NCBI GenBank assembly: GCA_036398095.1
Contig: DASWHR010000134.1
Location: forward strand, 1 to 62,500
DNA length: 62,500 nucleotides
Direction of reading: 5' to 3'
From: DASWHR01 sp036398095
Lineage (GTDB): Bacteria > Actinomycetota > AC-67
Made by a program: the position numbers and the translations under genes. Of the stretch, positions 41,190 through 49,761 are shown piece by piece; position 1 is the first letter of the stretch, and each line of letters opens with the position of its first letter. The notes beneath the pieces were generated by a model. It made no database searches. It worked only from the letters and a program-made list of their open reading frames with translations, and had not been told where the DNA came from.

Positions 41190-42911
41190 TCACGCGTCGC
41201 CGGGAGCCTGCTCATCGGCGTGGCCGGGGTCGTGCAAGGATCGAGCGATCGTCGCCGCGGCGGCCGCGGCGACGGCTCCGGCCGCGAACGTCGCCGCCGC
41301 GGACCCGGTCGCGGGAAGTTCCTTTTCGTTGCGAACGCCGCCCACGACCGGCCCGGGCTTCGGCGCCGGCGTGGCAGTGCCGCCTCCCACACGGCCGGCC
41401 ACGATCGCCTTCGCCGGACGCTCGAGCGTCAACGCATCGACTTCGCCCAGCCCGGGTCCCATGAACTCGCGGGCAGACAACTTCAGCGTCGTCGTCCCGC
41501 CGGCAGCGCCGGGATCGACGTCGAAGACCGCAAGGCTGTGGCCGTCGAAACGCCGCGCGCGCCAGTCGCCGGACTCGGTTTGACGGCCGCCTTCTTCGTC
41601 GAAGACCGCCGCGGTGGGATAGGTGGAGGCCGCGCGTGCCAGATTGCCCCCGCCGCCGACGCACAAATACGTGACGCCCATTCCCACCGGGTCGGCCGGC
41701 TGCGTCGGAGCGAGGATGGTGTAGTCGGCGCCCCGAATCGGATAGCTGCGCTCGTAGCAGTGATTGTGTCCGTTGAGCACAACGTCGACCTCGAACTCTT
41801 CGAAGATCGCCTGCCACCGCGCGCGGCATCCGCCGTCGGAGCCGTGCAGGACGTCGGTGCAATACATGCAGTTGTGGAACGACACCACGATCCAGTCCAC
41901 CGTCGGGTTCGTGCGGCCCGTGTGCAGCGTGGACCGCAGCCAGCGGTCCTGCGCGCCCTTCAGGTACCCACGATTCTCGTCGTAGCCCGACTCGCTCGCC
42001 GCTTCATTGCCGTCGAGCACGACCATGAGCACATTCGCGTGCTGGAACGCATAGAACGTCCCGGTGCGTTCCGGCTTCCAGTCCAGGCCGTTGTCGGGAA
42101 CACGGAAACGCGAACGGAACGGGTCGTAGCCTTGCGGCCCGAAGCCGTGCTCCATCTCGTGGTTGCCGAGCCCGACCATCCACGGCGTCACGGCGGCCGA
42201 CGGCTGCGCATCCTCGCACCAGGTGTCCCACACGTCTTGCACTCCGGTCGCGTAGGAGATGTCTCCGGCAACCAGGTGAAAGCGCGGCTGCAGCGCGGCG
42301 ACCGCGCCGACCGCCACCTTCGAGTACGGCGTTCCTTGCTGCGTCCGTCCGTGGTTCGTGCCGGGATCGATGCCGTGATCGCCAAACGCGGTGAACCGGA
42401 ACGGCTCGATCCGGTCGGGCGCGGTCCGAAACGTGGCGTCCTCGGCGGCGGCGCCCTGATGGCGCACGCGATAGTGATAGGACGTATCCGGTTCGAGACC
42501 TCGGATCGTCGCGTGGTGCTGGATCGTGATGACGCCGCCGTAGTCGGCGGGGCGCAGATAGGTGACGCTCTCGGCCTCGACGACGGTGCCGTAGGCCGAC
42601 GTCGGCCCGACATCCACGACGGGCTTGGCGACGCTCGCTTGCGTGAACCAGGACACGTTCATCTCGCGACGCGGATCGGTCCCATAGGACAGATGAACGC
42701 CACGTGGCGGTTCGGCGGCCCGTCCCGGCTTGGACCACAGGACCGGGCTGGCCAGGCCGGCAAGGCCCGCAAGACCCAGACCCTTCAGCACGGAACGGCG
42801 CGACACGCGCGCCGCGAGGTACTCGTGGACCTCCTCGCCCGTTCGCATCCCGCGCAGAATCCGCTCGGGAATCACGCTTTGGGCGAATTCGAAGCCCTCT
42901 CGATGTTTCAT
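41190..42911 (-). CDS. Tat-exported purple-acid-phosphatase-like protein with LPATG motif
   Basis: 573 aa. Twin-arginine signal (VSRRSVLKGLGLAGLAGLAS, about residues 36-55), a fibronectin-like N-terminal domain (VNVSWFTQ-like and GLEPDTSYHYRVRH) and a metallophosphoesterase core with FTAFGDHG, GDISYA, GNHEME, SFHNC and GHNHCYERSYP metal ligands. Near the C-terminus LPATG (residues 532-536; nt 41304-41318) is followed by an Ala-rich hydrophobic helix and a 16-residue tail. This looks like a cell-wall sorting signal, although the tail is acidic, not basic. ATG 42911 precedes the signal; the longer frame shadows menA. Confidence 0.9.
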   Translation of the reverse strand: MKHREGFEFAQSVIPERILRGMRTGEEVHEYLAARVSRRSVLKGLGLAGLAGLASPVLWSKPGRAAEPPRGVHLSYGTDPRREMNVSWFTQASVAKPVVDVGPTSAYGTVVEAESVTYLRPADYGGVITIQHHATIRGLEPDTSYHYRVRHQGAAAEDATFRTAPDRIEPFRFTAFGDHGIDPGTNHGRTQQGTPYSKVAVGAVAALQPRFHLVAGDISYATGVQDVWDTWCEDAQPSAAVTPWMVGLGNHEMEHGFGPQGYDPFRSRFRVPDNGLDWKPERTGTFYAFQHANVLMVVLDGNEAASESGYDENRGYLKGAQDRWLRSTLHTGRTNPTVDWIVVSFHNCMYCTDVLHGSDGGCRARWQAIFEEFEVDVVLNGHNHCYERSYPIRGADYTILAPTQPADPVGMGVTYLCVGGGGNLARAASTYPTAAVFDEEGGRQTESGDWRARRFDGHSLAVFDVDPGAAGGTTTLKLSAREFMGPGLGEVDALTLERPAKAIVAGRVGGGTATPAPKPGPVVGGVRNEKELPATGSAAATFAAGAVAAAAAATIARSLHDPGHADEQAPGDA

Positions 42912-42964
42912 GCTTCCCCTTTTCGCCGCCGGATCGCTCCGACCCTTCAAATCGAACGTGAACG

Positions 42965-43912
42965 CTACCGAAGCGCCACGCGAACCATCGCCGACGCGAC
43001 CAGAACTCCGGCTACGAGCACCGCCGCGCCCAGCGTCGCGCCCAGCAGACGCACATATGCCTCGTTTCCCGGTTCTCCGGCCGCGCTGCGTTGGGCGATC
43101 GCGACCGGCACGAAAGCCAGCGCGGCGGCGAACGCCCCCGGCGGAAACAGGGCGAAGACCAGCGTCTGGGCCGCGAGCACGATCGTCGTCGCGATCAGCG
43201 CGATGCGCCCCACGACCAGACCGATCTGCGGTTTGAGCGCGGCGACCGGGGTCATCTTTCCGACGGCCCGGTCGGATTCCCAGTGTAGGAAGTGATGGTG
43301 GTAGAGCACCATCGTGGTCAACAGGCCGGGCACCAACGAAGCCCACAACGCGGCCGCGTCGATCGCGGCGGCCTGCACGTAATACGAACCCGCGACCGGC
43401 AGGATCCCGAAGGCGACGAAGATGCCGATCTCGCCGAGTCCGCGACCGACGGTGCCGTAGCGCAGCGGCGGACCGACGTATTCGTAGGCGAGCACAAACC
43501 CGATCGCGCCCAGCCAGAGCACGTGCGGGCGGCCGCCGATCGCCAATGCGGCCGCGCACGCAAGTCCGGTGCCGAACAGGGCCGCGGCCAGCCCAAGCAG
43601 CCGTCGCCTGGACATCAGCCCGGCGCCCAACACCCCCGAGCCGGTTGCGAGCGACCTGAAGTCGGCTCGGGCACGCACCTCGGCGCCGGACTCCTCGTCG
43701 TAGATGTCGTTGATCACGTTCGCCCCGAGATGCATGCCGGCCGCCCCGACGGCGGTGAGCGCGAACCGCCACCACGACAGGGAGCCGGAGCGCTCCCACG
43801 CGACGGCCGCTCCGACCGCGACCGGCGCCAGCATCACGGGGAGCACCTTCGCTCGGGTGGCCCGCACGAAAAGCCTCACGCCGCGTTGGCCGGGGGCGCG
43901 CTGGTCGCTCAT
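42965..43912 (-). CDS. menA: 1,4-dihydroxy-2-naphthoate polyprenyltransferase MenA
   Basis: 315 aa, UbiA superfamily with about eight to nine helices. First prenyl-diphosphate motif NVINDIYDEESG (NDxxD), second region HHHFLHWESDRAVGKMTPVAAL (usually DxxxD-VGK). VRATRAKVLPVMLAPVAVG at the N-terminus fits MenA, which prenylates DHNA for menaquinone. MenA versus another UbiA member cannot be fully settled without neighbours; no other men gene is near. GTG/ATG at 43912 begins MSDQRAPGQRG. Divergent from the MFS gene. Confidence 0.85.
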   Translation of the reverse strand: MSDQRAPGQRGVRLFVRATRAKVLPVMLAPVAVGAAVAWERSGSLSWWRFALTAVGAAGMHLGANVINDIYDEESGAEVRARADFRSLATGSGVLGAGLMSRRRLLGLAAALFGTGLACAAALAIGGRPHVLWLGAIGFVLAYEYVGPPLRYGTVGRGLGEIGIFVAFGILPVAGSYYVQAAAIDAAALWASLVPGLLTTMVLYHHHFLHWESDRAVGKMTPVAALKPQIGLVVGRIALIATTIVLAAQTLVFALFPPGAFAAALAFVPVAIAQRSAAGEPGNEAYVRLLGATLGAAVLVAGVLVASAMVRVALR

Positions 43913-43983
43913 CGGCGCGAAAGGCTACGACCGGCGTGCTCGGGCCGCAATCCGCCGGGCGCGGCCACAGCACCGCGCCTACC

Positions 43984-45261
43984 ATGAGCGAACCGATGAG
44001 CCTTCAGACTCCGATCCCCACGGGCGGACTGCTGCGCCGCAACCCCGGCTTTGCGCGGCTGTACCTATCGGCGATCGTGTCGTTCGCCGGCGACTGGTTC
44101 GCCGTCGTCGCGCTGCAGGGGCTCGTGCTGGAGACGACCGGGCGCCCGCTGCTGGCCGGACTGATGCTGGCGACCTCAACGCTTCCGTTCGCGATCGTAT
44201 CGCCCTTCGCCGGCGTGATCGCCGATCGCGTGGACCGCAGGCATCTGATGATCGGCGCCGACCTCGCTCGCGCAGGAATCGCGCTCGGCTTCCTGTTCGC
44301 CCGGGACGCATCAACGATCTGGATCGCGTTCGTGTGCACCGCGCTGCTGTCGGCGTTCGCTCCGTTCTTCGAACCGGCGTCGTCGGCGGCGCTTCCGAAC
44401 CTGGTCCGTCGCGAGGATCTCGCGCGGGCGAATGTTCTGATGGGCTCCGCCTGGGGGACGATGCTGGCCGTCGGCGCGGCGCTCGGCGGCGTGGTGGCTG
44501 CGACGCTTGGCCGCAACGCGGCGTTCTTGATGGATTCGTCGTCGTTCGTGATCTCGGCCGTGCTGCTTCGCTCGATCCGACAACCCTTCCAAGAGTCCAT
44601 CCGCGAGCCGTCGCACGTCACGGTGCTGCAGGACATCGGACTCGCGATCGCGTTCGTGCGCCGCGAAGCACGCGTGCGCGCGGTGCTGACGGCCAAAGCC
44701 CTCTTCGGGTCCGCCGGCGGCACGATCGCGCTGCTGTCGACGATGGCGGTGCAGGTCTACGGACGCGGCGACACCGGGATCGGAATCCTGATGGGCGCGC
44801 GCGGCCTGGGCGCGTTCGCCGGGCCCTTCCTGTTCCGTCGCTTCGTCCTTCGCAACCGCGACGACCGGCTGCTGCTGTCGATCGGCGCTGCGTTTGCGAT
44901 CTTTTCGGTCGGCTATGCGCTCTTCGCCGGCGCGCCCAACATCTGGCTCGCCGCAGCGGCGGTCTGCGGCGCGCACATCGGCGGCGGAGCCAACTGGACG
45001 ATCAGCACCTACGCGCTGCAGCGATTCACTCCAGACGAAATGCGCGGCCGCATCTTTTCGTTCGACTACGCGCTGATCACCATGACGATGACGACCTCGC
45101 TCGCGCTGGCCGGGTTCGCCGCCGGCCGCTTCCACGTGCGCACGGTCGCGTTTGCGTTCGCAATGATCGGATTGACCGCGACCGTCGCGTGGACGGCGTG
45201 GGCGTGGCGGTTGATCGGTCCGCGCGCGCTGCGCCGTGGGCACCCCGCTCCGGCGCCCTGA
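43984..45261 (+). CDS. MFS transporter
   Basis: 425 aa from ATG 43984. Twelve-helix pattern; loop 2-3 motif GVIADRVDRRHLM and NLVRREDLARANVLMGSAWGTMLAVGAALGG typical of MFS_3 (enterobactin-exporter-like/multidrug) proteins. C-terminal half has YALQRFTPDEMRGRIFSFDYALITM. Substrate unknown. An upstream in-frame start at 43936 is less likely, as it overlaps the menA promoter gap. Related in family to the MFS gene at 58201-59394. Confidence 0.88.
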   Translation: MSEPMSLQTPIPTGGLLRRNPGFARLYLSAIVSFAGDWFAVVALQGLVLETTGRPLLAGLMLATSTLPFAIVSPFAGVIADRVDRRHLMIGADLARAGIALGFLFARDASTIWIAFVCTALLSAFAPFFEPASSAALPNLVRREDLARANVLMGSAWGTMLAVGAALGGVVAATLGRNAAFLMDSSSFVISAVLLRSIRQPFQESIREPSHVTVLQDIGLAIAFVRREARVRAVLTAKALFGSAGGTIALLSTMAVQVYGRGDTGIGILMGARGLGAFAGPFLFRRFVLRNRDDRLLLSIGAAFAIFSVGYALFAGAPNIWLAAAAVCGAHIGGGANWTISTYALQRFTPDEMRGRIFSFDYALITMTMTTSLALAGFAAGRFHVRTVAFAFAMIGLTATVAWTAWAWRLIGPRALRRGHPAPAP

Positions 45262-45308
45262 GCAACCGCGCGTTCGACACGCCGCACCCGGTGCGCGACA
45301 CTGCCCGC

Positions 45309-47330
45309 ATGCCCAATCGCCTCGCGAGCGCCACCAGCCCCTATCTGCTTCAGCACGCGAACAACCCCGTCGACTGGTACGAGTGGGGGCCCGAGGCGCT
45401 CGACCGCGCCGGCCGCGAAGACAAGCCGATCTTCCTGTCGATCGGGTACGCGGCGTGCCATTGGTGTCACGTGATGGAGCGCGAGTCGTTCGAGGACGCC
45501 GAGACGGCCGCCTTCATGAACGATCATTTCGTGTGCATCAAGGTGGACCGGGAAGAGCGGCCCGACCTCGACCAGATCTACATGAGCGCCGTTCAGGCGA
45601 TGACCGGACACGGCGGATGGCCGATGACGATGTTCCTCACGCCCGGCGGCGCGCCCTTCTACGGCGGCACCTACTTCCCGCCTGAGGACCGGCACGGCCT
45701 GCCGGCACTTCGTCGCGTGTTGATGGGCGTCGCCGAAGCATGGCGCTCGCAGCCCGACGAGGCGCGAACGCAGAGCATCAATCTTCTGGGTCACGTCACC
45801 CGGATGGCCGGCAACCTCCCCGCCGGAGGAGCGCCGGACGCGAACGTCCTGCGCGCCGCTTTCGATGCGATGAAGGCCGGCTTCGACGAGCAGTGGGGCG
45901 GCTTCGGCGGCGCACCGAAGTTCCCGCAGCCGATGACGCTCGAGTTCCTTCTGCGCGCAACCCGTCTGGGATTCGACGGGTCGCGCGAGATGCTGTCGCT
46001 GACGCTGACCCGGATGGCCCGCGGGGGTATCTTCGATCAGGTCGGCGGCGGATTCCACCGTTACTCGGTGGACGGCTTCTGGCTGGTTCCGCACTTCGAG
46101 AAGATGCTCTACGACAACGGCCAGATGCTCCGGCTGTATGCGCGCGCGGCGGTCGGGCTGGACGATCCGCTGGATCTGTATCGCGAGACGGCGATCGCAA
46201 CCGGCGAATATCTGCTCCGCGAGATGCGACACGACGACGGCGGATTCTTCAGCAGCGGCGACGCCGATAGCGAAGGAGTCGAAGGAAAGTTCTTCGTCTG
46301 GGACGCCGATGACGTGATGCGCGTCGCCGGCGACGACGCCGAAATCGTCGCGGCCGCCTGGTCGCTGCAGCCCGGCGGAAACTTCGAAGGATCAAGCATC
46401 TTGTGGATTCCCGCCCCGCTTACGCAGGTCGCCGAGGTCACCGGCGCGACGCCCGAGCGCATTCGCGCGGCGATCGCGCGCGTCCGTGCTCGCTTGTTCG
46501 ACCTTCGCGAGCAACGCGTGCGTCCCGCGACCGACGACAAGGTGCTCGCTTCATGGAACGGCCTGGCCATCTCAGGCCTGGCCGAAGCAGGCCGCCTGCT
46601 CGGCCGCGACGATTTCGTTGCCGCCGCCGTTCGCGCGGCCGATTTCGTCCTGTCCAACCTGCGCCGCGACGACGGCCGCCTGCTGCGATCGTGGCGCGAC
46701 GGCCGCGTGAGCGGCCCCGGCTATCTGGACGACTACGCGCTGCTGGCCGGCGCGCTGCTGGACCTGTACGAGACCACCTTCGATGCACGTTTCTACCGCG
46801 AGGCGCGCACCGTGGCCGATCAGATGCTCGAACTGTTCGCCGATCCGGCCGGCGGGTTCTTCGACACCGGCTCGGACGCGGAGTCGCTCGTGTTGCGACC
46901 GCGCGACGTGTTCGACAACGCCGTCCCGTCGGGCAACTCGGCCGCGGCGACGCTGCTGCTTCGGCTGGCGGCGCTGACCGGCCAGGCGGGATACGAGGAC
47001 CGCGCGCTGGAAGCGCTCCGCCGCGTCACCGGCATCGCCGGCCAAGCGCCGCTCGGATTCGGCGAGGCGCTCTGCGCGATCGACGCCGCAACCGCGGGCA
47101 TCAAAGAGATCGCGATCGCCGGCACCGGTGGCGATGCGCGCGCGCTCGCCGACGTCGCCTGGCGACGGGTCGCGTTGCCGCGAGTGATCGCCGGCGGCGA
47201 CGACGAATCCGTGCCGCTGATGCGCGAACGGCCGATGCGGTCCGGCCGCGCGACCGCATACGTTTGCGAACGCTTCGCCTGCAAAGAACCGGCCGGCGAT
47301 CCGGCGACGCTCGCCGCGCAACTGAGCTAG
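45309..47330 (+). CDS. Thioredoxin-fold / YyaL (SSP411, DUF255) protein
   Basis: 673 aa, full length. The N-terminal thioredoxin-like domain starts MPNRLASATSPYLLQHANNPVDWYEWGPEAL and carries the CxxC in GYAACHWCHVMERESFED; then DREERPDLDQIYM and GGWPMTMFLTPGGAPFYGGTYFPPED. The C-terminal half is an (alpha/alpha)6-barrel (GGIFDQVGGGFHRYSVDGFWLVPHFEKMLYDNGQ, ATDDKVLASWNGLAISGLAEAG). Conserved from bacteria to human SPATA20; the biochemical role is unsettled. It follows the MFS gene by 47 nt and overlaps the convergent SRPBCC stop. Confidence 0.93.
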   Translation: MPNRLASATSPYLLQHANNPVDWYEWGPEALDRAGREDKPIFLSIGYAACHWCHVMERESFEDAETAAFMNDHFVCIKVDREERPDLDQIYMSAVQAMTGHGGWPMTMFLTPGGAPFYGGTYFPPEDRHGLPALRRVLMGVAEAWRSQPDEARTQSINLLGHVTRMAGNLPAGGAPDANVLRAAFDAMKAGFDEQWGGFGGAPKFPQPMTLEFLLRATRLGFDGSREMLSLTLTRMARGGIFDQVGGGFHRYSVDGFWLVPHFEKMLYDNGQMLRLYARAAVGLDDPLDLYRETAIATGEYLLREMRHDDGGFFSSGDADSEGVEGKFFVWDADDVMRVAGDDAEIVAAAWSLQPGGNFEGSSILWIPAPLTQVAEVTGATPERIRAAIARVRARLFDLREQRVRPATDDKVLASWNGLAISGLAEAGRLLGRDDFVAAAVRAADFVLSNLRRDDGRLLRSWRDGRVSGPGYLDDYALLAGALLDLYETTFDARFYREARTVADQMLELFADPAGGFFDTGSDAESLVLRPRDVFDNAVPSGNSAAATLLLRLAALTGQAGYEDRALEALRRVTGIAGQAPLGFGEALCAIDAATAGIKEIAIAGTGGDARALADVAWRRVALPRVIAGGDDESVPLMRERPMRSGRATAYVCERFACKEPAGDPATLAAQLS

Positions 47331-47848
47331 GGCGCGACGACGCCGCGCAGATTCCGAAGCGCCGCGCGGTACGAGCGACGGGCGAGCCGCGAGATCTGGC
47401 GGAGCGCCAGCACGCCGCGCGCGCCGACCGGATCGAACGCCGCTCGGATCGTCACGCGCGTGCCGGCTACGCCGTCGCGTTCGACGGTGACGAGCACCGA
47501 CGTAGAGATCAGCGGCGCAAGCACACGATCGCCGGCCGACTCGGAGACCACTTCCCAGCCGTATCGACTGCCCGGCTCCCACTCGATGACCCGCTGGCGA
47601 ATGCGGCCCTCCACCCGACCCCAGTTCACGCGCACGATCTGCTCGCGGCCGAGTTCGTCCCCGTCGATGATCATTCCACCGAGCGCGCGCGGCCACCAGC
47701 GCTCGATTCGCTCGACGTCGGACACGACGCGCCAAACGTCGGCGGCCGCGGCGGGGAACGTGGCGGTCGCCGCCGCATCCCGGCGGCCTCGCCGGATCTT
47801 GGACATGATCCCCATGACGTTGCGGGATCGGGATTGGGGTTCGCTCAT
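47327..47848 (-). CDS. SRPBCC-family protein
   Basis: 173 aa from ATG 47848. START-like fold: ATATFPAAAADVWRVVSDVERIERWWPRALGG, RQRVIEWEPGSRYGWEVV, ISTSVLVTVERDGVAGTRVTIRAAFDP and a C-terminal helix (RRSYRAALRNLRGVV). A probable coenzyme or lipid-binding protein with no enzyme motif. Other in-frame ATGs (47860 and two within the first 20 codons) leave the exact start open. Divergent from the toxin-antitoxin genes. Confidence 0.78.
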   Translation of the reverse strand: MSEPQSRSRNVMGIMSKIRRGRRDAAATATFPAAAADVWRVVSDVERIERWWPRALGGMIIDGDELGREQIVRVNWGRVEGRIRQRVIEWEPGSRYGWEVVSESAGDRVLAPLISTSVLVTVERDGVAGTRVTIRAAFDPVGARGVLALRQISRLARRSYRAALRNLRGVVAP

Positions 47849-47945
47849 GGTTGGCCTCATGGTTGCATACGAGCCGGGAATCGTTCCGGCTCGCGCCCAC
47901 TCCCGCCGGGCTTCATAAACGGTCAATCTGATTTTCTGATTCTGG

Positions 47946-47951
47946 TATACT
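47946..47951 (+). promoter_or_regulatory. -10 box of the toxin-antitoxin/sigma unit
   Basis: TATACT 6 nt before the antitoxin GTG, in a locally AT-rich stretch (47925-47951). No clear -35. The antitoxin would be expected to bind here for autoregulation, but no obvious dyad is seen. Confidence 0.5.
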
Positions 47952-47957
47952 CTCCCG

Positions 47958-48233
47958 GTGAAGAAGATCAGCGCCACCGATGCCGCTCGCGGCTTCGCCG
48001 ACCTCATCAACCGCGTTCGCTACCAGGGCGAGCAGTACGAGGTCGTTCGAAACGGCGAAACCGTTGCCCGCATTCTGCCGACGGCACCCGCCCGGGCGAT
48101 CACGGCATCCGAATTGACCGAACTGCTCCGAAATCTCCCGCCGCTCGACCCAGGCTTCGCCGACGACCTGGAAGCGGCGCGCGGGGATGTTTCGGGTTCC
48201 GGCCGGGAAGGAATTTCCTCATGGGAACGTTGA
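47958..48233 (+). CDS. Phd/YefM-family antitoxin
   Basis: 91 aa. The N-terminal DNA-binding antitoxin fold is clear (MKKISATDAARGFADLINRVRYQGEQYEVVRNGETVARILP). The C-terminal part (ITASELTELLRNLPPLDPGFADDLEAAR) is the usual toxin-binding tail. GTG start with a -10 only 6 nt upstream. Its last 13 nt overlap the toxin gene. The pair is probably self-regulated. Confidence 0.88.
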   Translation: MKKISATDAARGFADLINRVRYQGEQYEVVRNGETVARILPTAPARAITASELTELLRNLPPLDPGFADDLEAARGDVSGSGREGISSWER

Positions 48234-48646
48234 TCGACGCGGATGCGCTCGTGCGCGCGGAAGCCGGATCGGTCCGGCTCGGCGACCTGCTGGGCGCCTC
48301 CGAACCGGTCGCGATCACCGCACCGACCGCAGCCGAGCTGCTCGAGACGGTCGAACGCACATCCGACCCGGCTCTGGCCGCTCACCGAGCCTCGTTCGTT
48401 GAACGTCTTCTCGATCGAGTGGACGTGGTACCGTTCGACGGCCCGGCCGCTCGGATGCGCGCGCGGTTGGATGCCGCGCGGCCACACGGCGCGGATGGCC
48501 GGGCGCTGGATGTTGCCGCGATCGCGATCTCCCGAGGCTGGGCGATCGTCACCGGGAACGGCCGCTACGACCGGATCCCCGGCCTGGCCGTACGAAAGAT
48601 AGACGTGGGAACGGGCGACGGGACGAGCGTGGGAACGACCGCATGA
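48221..48646 (+). CDS. PIN-domain toxin (VapC-like)
   Basis: 141 aa. PIN ribonuclease acidic residues: Asp in MGTLIDADALVRAE, Glu in TAAELLETVER, Asp in GRALDVAAIAIS, and N/D in VTGNGRYDRIPGL. VapC toxins cleave tRNA or rRNA when released by the antitoxin. ATG preceded by AAGGA. The final ATGA overlaps a possible ATG of the sigma factor gene, an unusual coupling to a housekeeping-type regulator. Confidence 0.88.
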   Translation: MGTLIDADALVRAEAGSVRLGDLLGASEPVAITAPTAAELLETVERTSDPALAAHRASFVERLLDRVDVVPFDGPAARMRARLDAARPHGADGRALDVAAIAISRGWAIVTGNGRYDRIPGLAVRKIDVGTGDGTSVGTTA

Positions 48647-48660
48647 CCGCAAGGGAGAGC

Positions 48661-49731
48661 ATGGCTAGAACCGACGACGACGACCTGCCGCGCAGCAGCA
48701 AGGTCGACGACGACATCGAGCTGGACGACGCCGAGTTGCTGGCGCAGGCCGCCGAAGACACCGAAGAAGACTCCGCCGAAGACGACGGCAAGGTTGTCGT
48801 TCGTCCCGAGGACGCCGACCGGCTCGGCGATCTCGACGCGCTCGGCACCTACCTGCGCGAGATCGGCCGCTATCCCCTGCTCAACGCCGCGCAGGAAGTC
48901 GAGCTTGCGAAGCGGATCGAGGGAGGCGCGAAGGCCGCCAAGCGGATCGCGAAGGGCGACGGGCTCACGCCGGCCAAGAAGCGCGAGCTGGAACGCGGAC
49001 GCCGCGACGGCGAGGGCGCCAAGCACGACATGGTCCAGGCGAACCTTCGCCTGGTCGTGTCGATCGCTCGCCGCTACCGCGCGACCGGTATTCCGCTGCT
49101 GGATCTGGTGCAGGAAGGCAACATCGGCTTAATGCGCGCGGTCGACAAGTTCGACTGGCGCAAGGGCTTCAAATTCTCGACCTACGCGACATGGTGGATC
49201 CGCCAGGCGATCCAGCGCGGCATCGCCGACCGTGGCCGCGCGATCCGCCTGCCCGTCCACGTGCACGAGCTTCTGGTGCGTGTGCGCCGCGCCCGCGCCG
49301 AGCTGGAGGCGCAGTACGGCCGTGAAGCGACCGACGACGAAGTCGCCAAGTCGGCGCGGCTGCCGGTCGCGCGCGTGCGCGAGCTGCGCGGCCTTGCCGC
49401 GAACCTGCTCTCGTTGGAGACTCCCGTGGGGGAAGCCGGCGAAGCCACGCTCGGCGAGTTCGTTCCCGACGAAGCCGCCGCCGGACAGTTCGACGAGGTG
49501 CTGTCGGGGATCGGCCGCGAGGAGCTGGAGAAGGTGCTATCCACGCTGACCGAACGCGAGCGTACGATCCTCGCGTTGCGTTTCGGCCTAACCGGCGAAG
49601 AGCCGCTCACGCTCGAAGAAGTCGGCAAGCGGTTCGGCCTGACTCGCGAACGCATCCGCCAGCTCGAAGCGAAAGCCCTCGCGAAGCTGCGTCACCCCAG
49701 CCGCAGCGCCGCACTCCGCACCGAAACCTAG
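48661..49731 (+). CDS. RNA polymerase sigma-70 factor (RpoD/SigA-SigB type)
   Basis: 356 aa. Acidic N-terminus (no long region 1.1), region 1.2 GTYLREIGRYPLLNAAQEVELAKRIEGG, region 2 NLRLVVSIARRY ... GNIGLMRAVDKFDWRKGFKFSTYATWWIRQAI, region 3 and region 4 LTLEEVGKRFGLTRERIRQLEAKALAKLR. Either the primary sigma or a close paralogue. ATG 48661 has the Shine-Dalgarno AGGGAG; an ATG at 48643 overlaps the toxin stop. The 14-residue region after SLETPVGEAGE is ordinary. No own promoter is visible, so it may be read from the antitoxin promoter. Confidence 0.93.
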   Translation: MARTDDDDLPRSSKVDDDIELDDAELLAQAAEDTEEDSAEDDGKVVVRPEDADRLGDLDALGTYLREIGRYPLLNAAQEVELAKRIEGGAKAAKRIAKGDGLTPAKKRELERGRRDGEGAKHDMVQANLRLVVSIARRYRATGIPLLDLVQEGNIGLMRAVDKFDWRKGFKFSTYATWWIRQAIQRGIADRGRAIRLPVHVHELLVRVRRARAELEAQYGREATDDEVAKSARLPVARVRELRGLAANLLSLETPVGEAGEATLGEFVPDEAAAGQFDEVLSGIGREELEKVLSTLTERERTILALRFGLTGEEPLTLEEVGKRFGLTRERIRQLEAKALAKLRHPSRSAALRTET

Positions 49732-49761
49732 GCGAGGCACGAAGGCGACGAGAAGGTCCCG

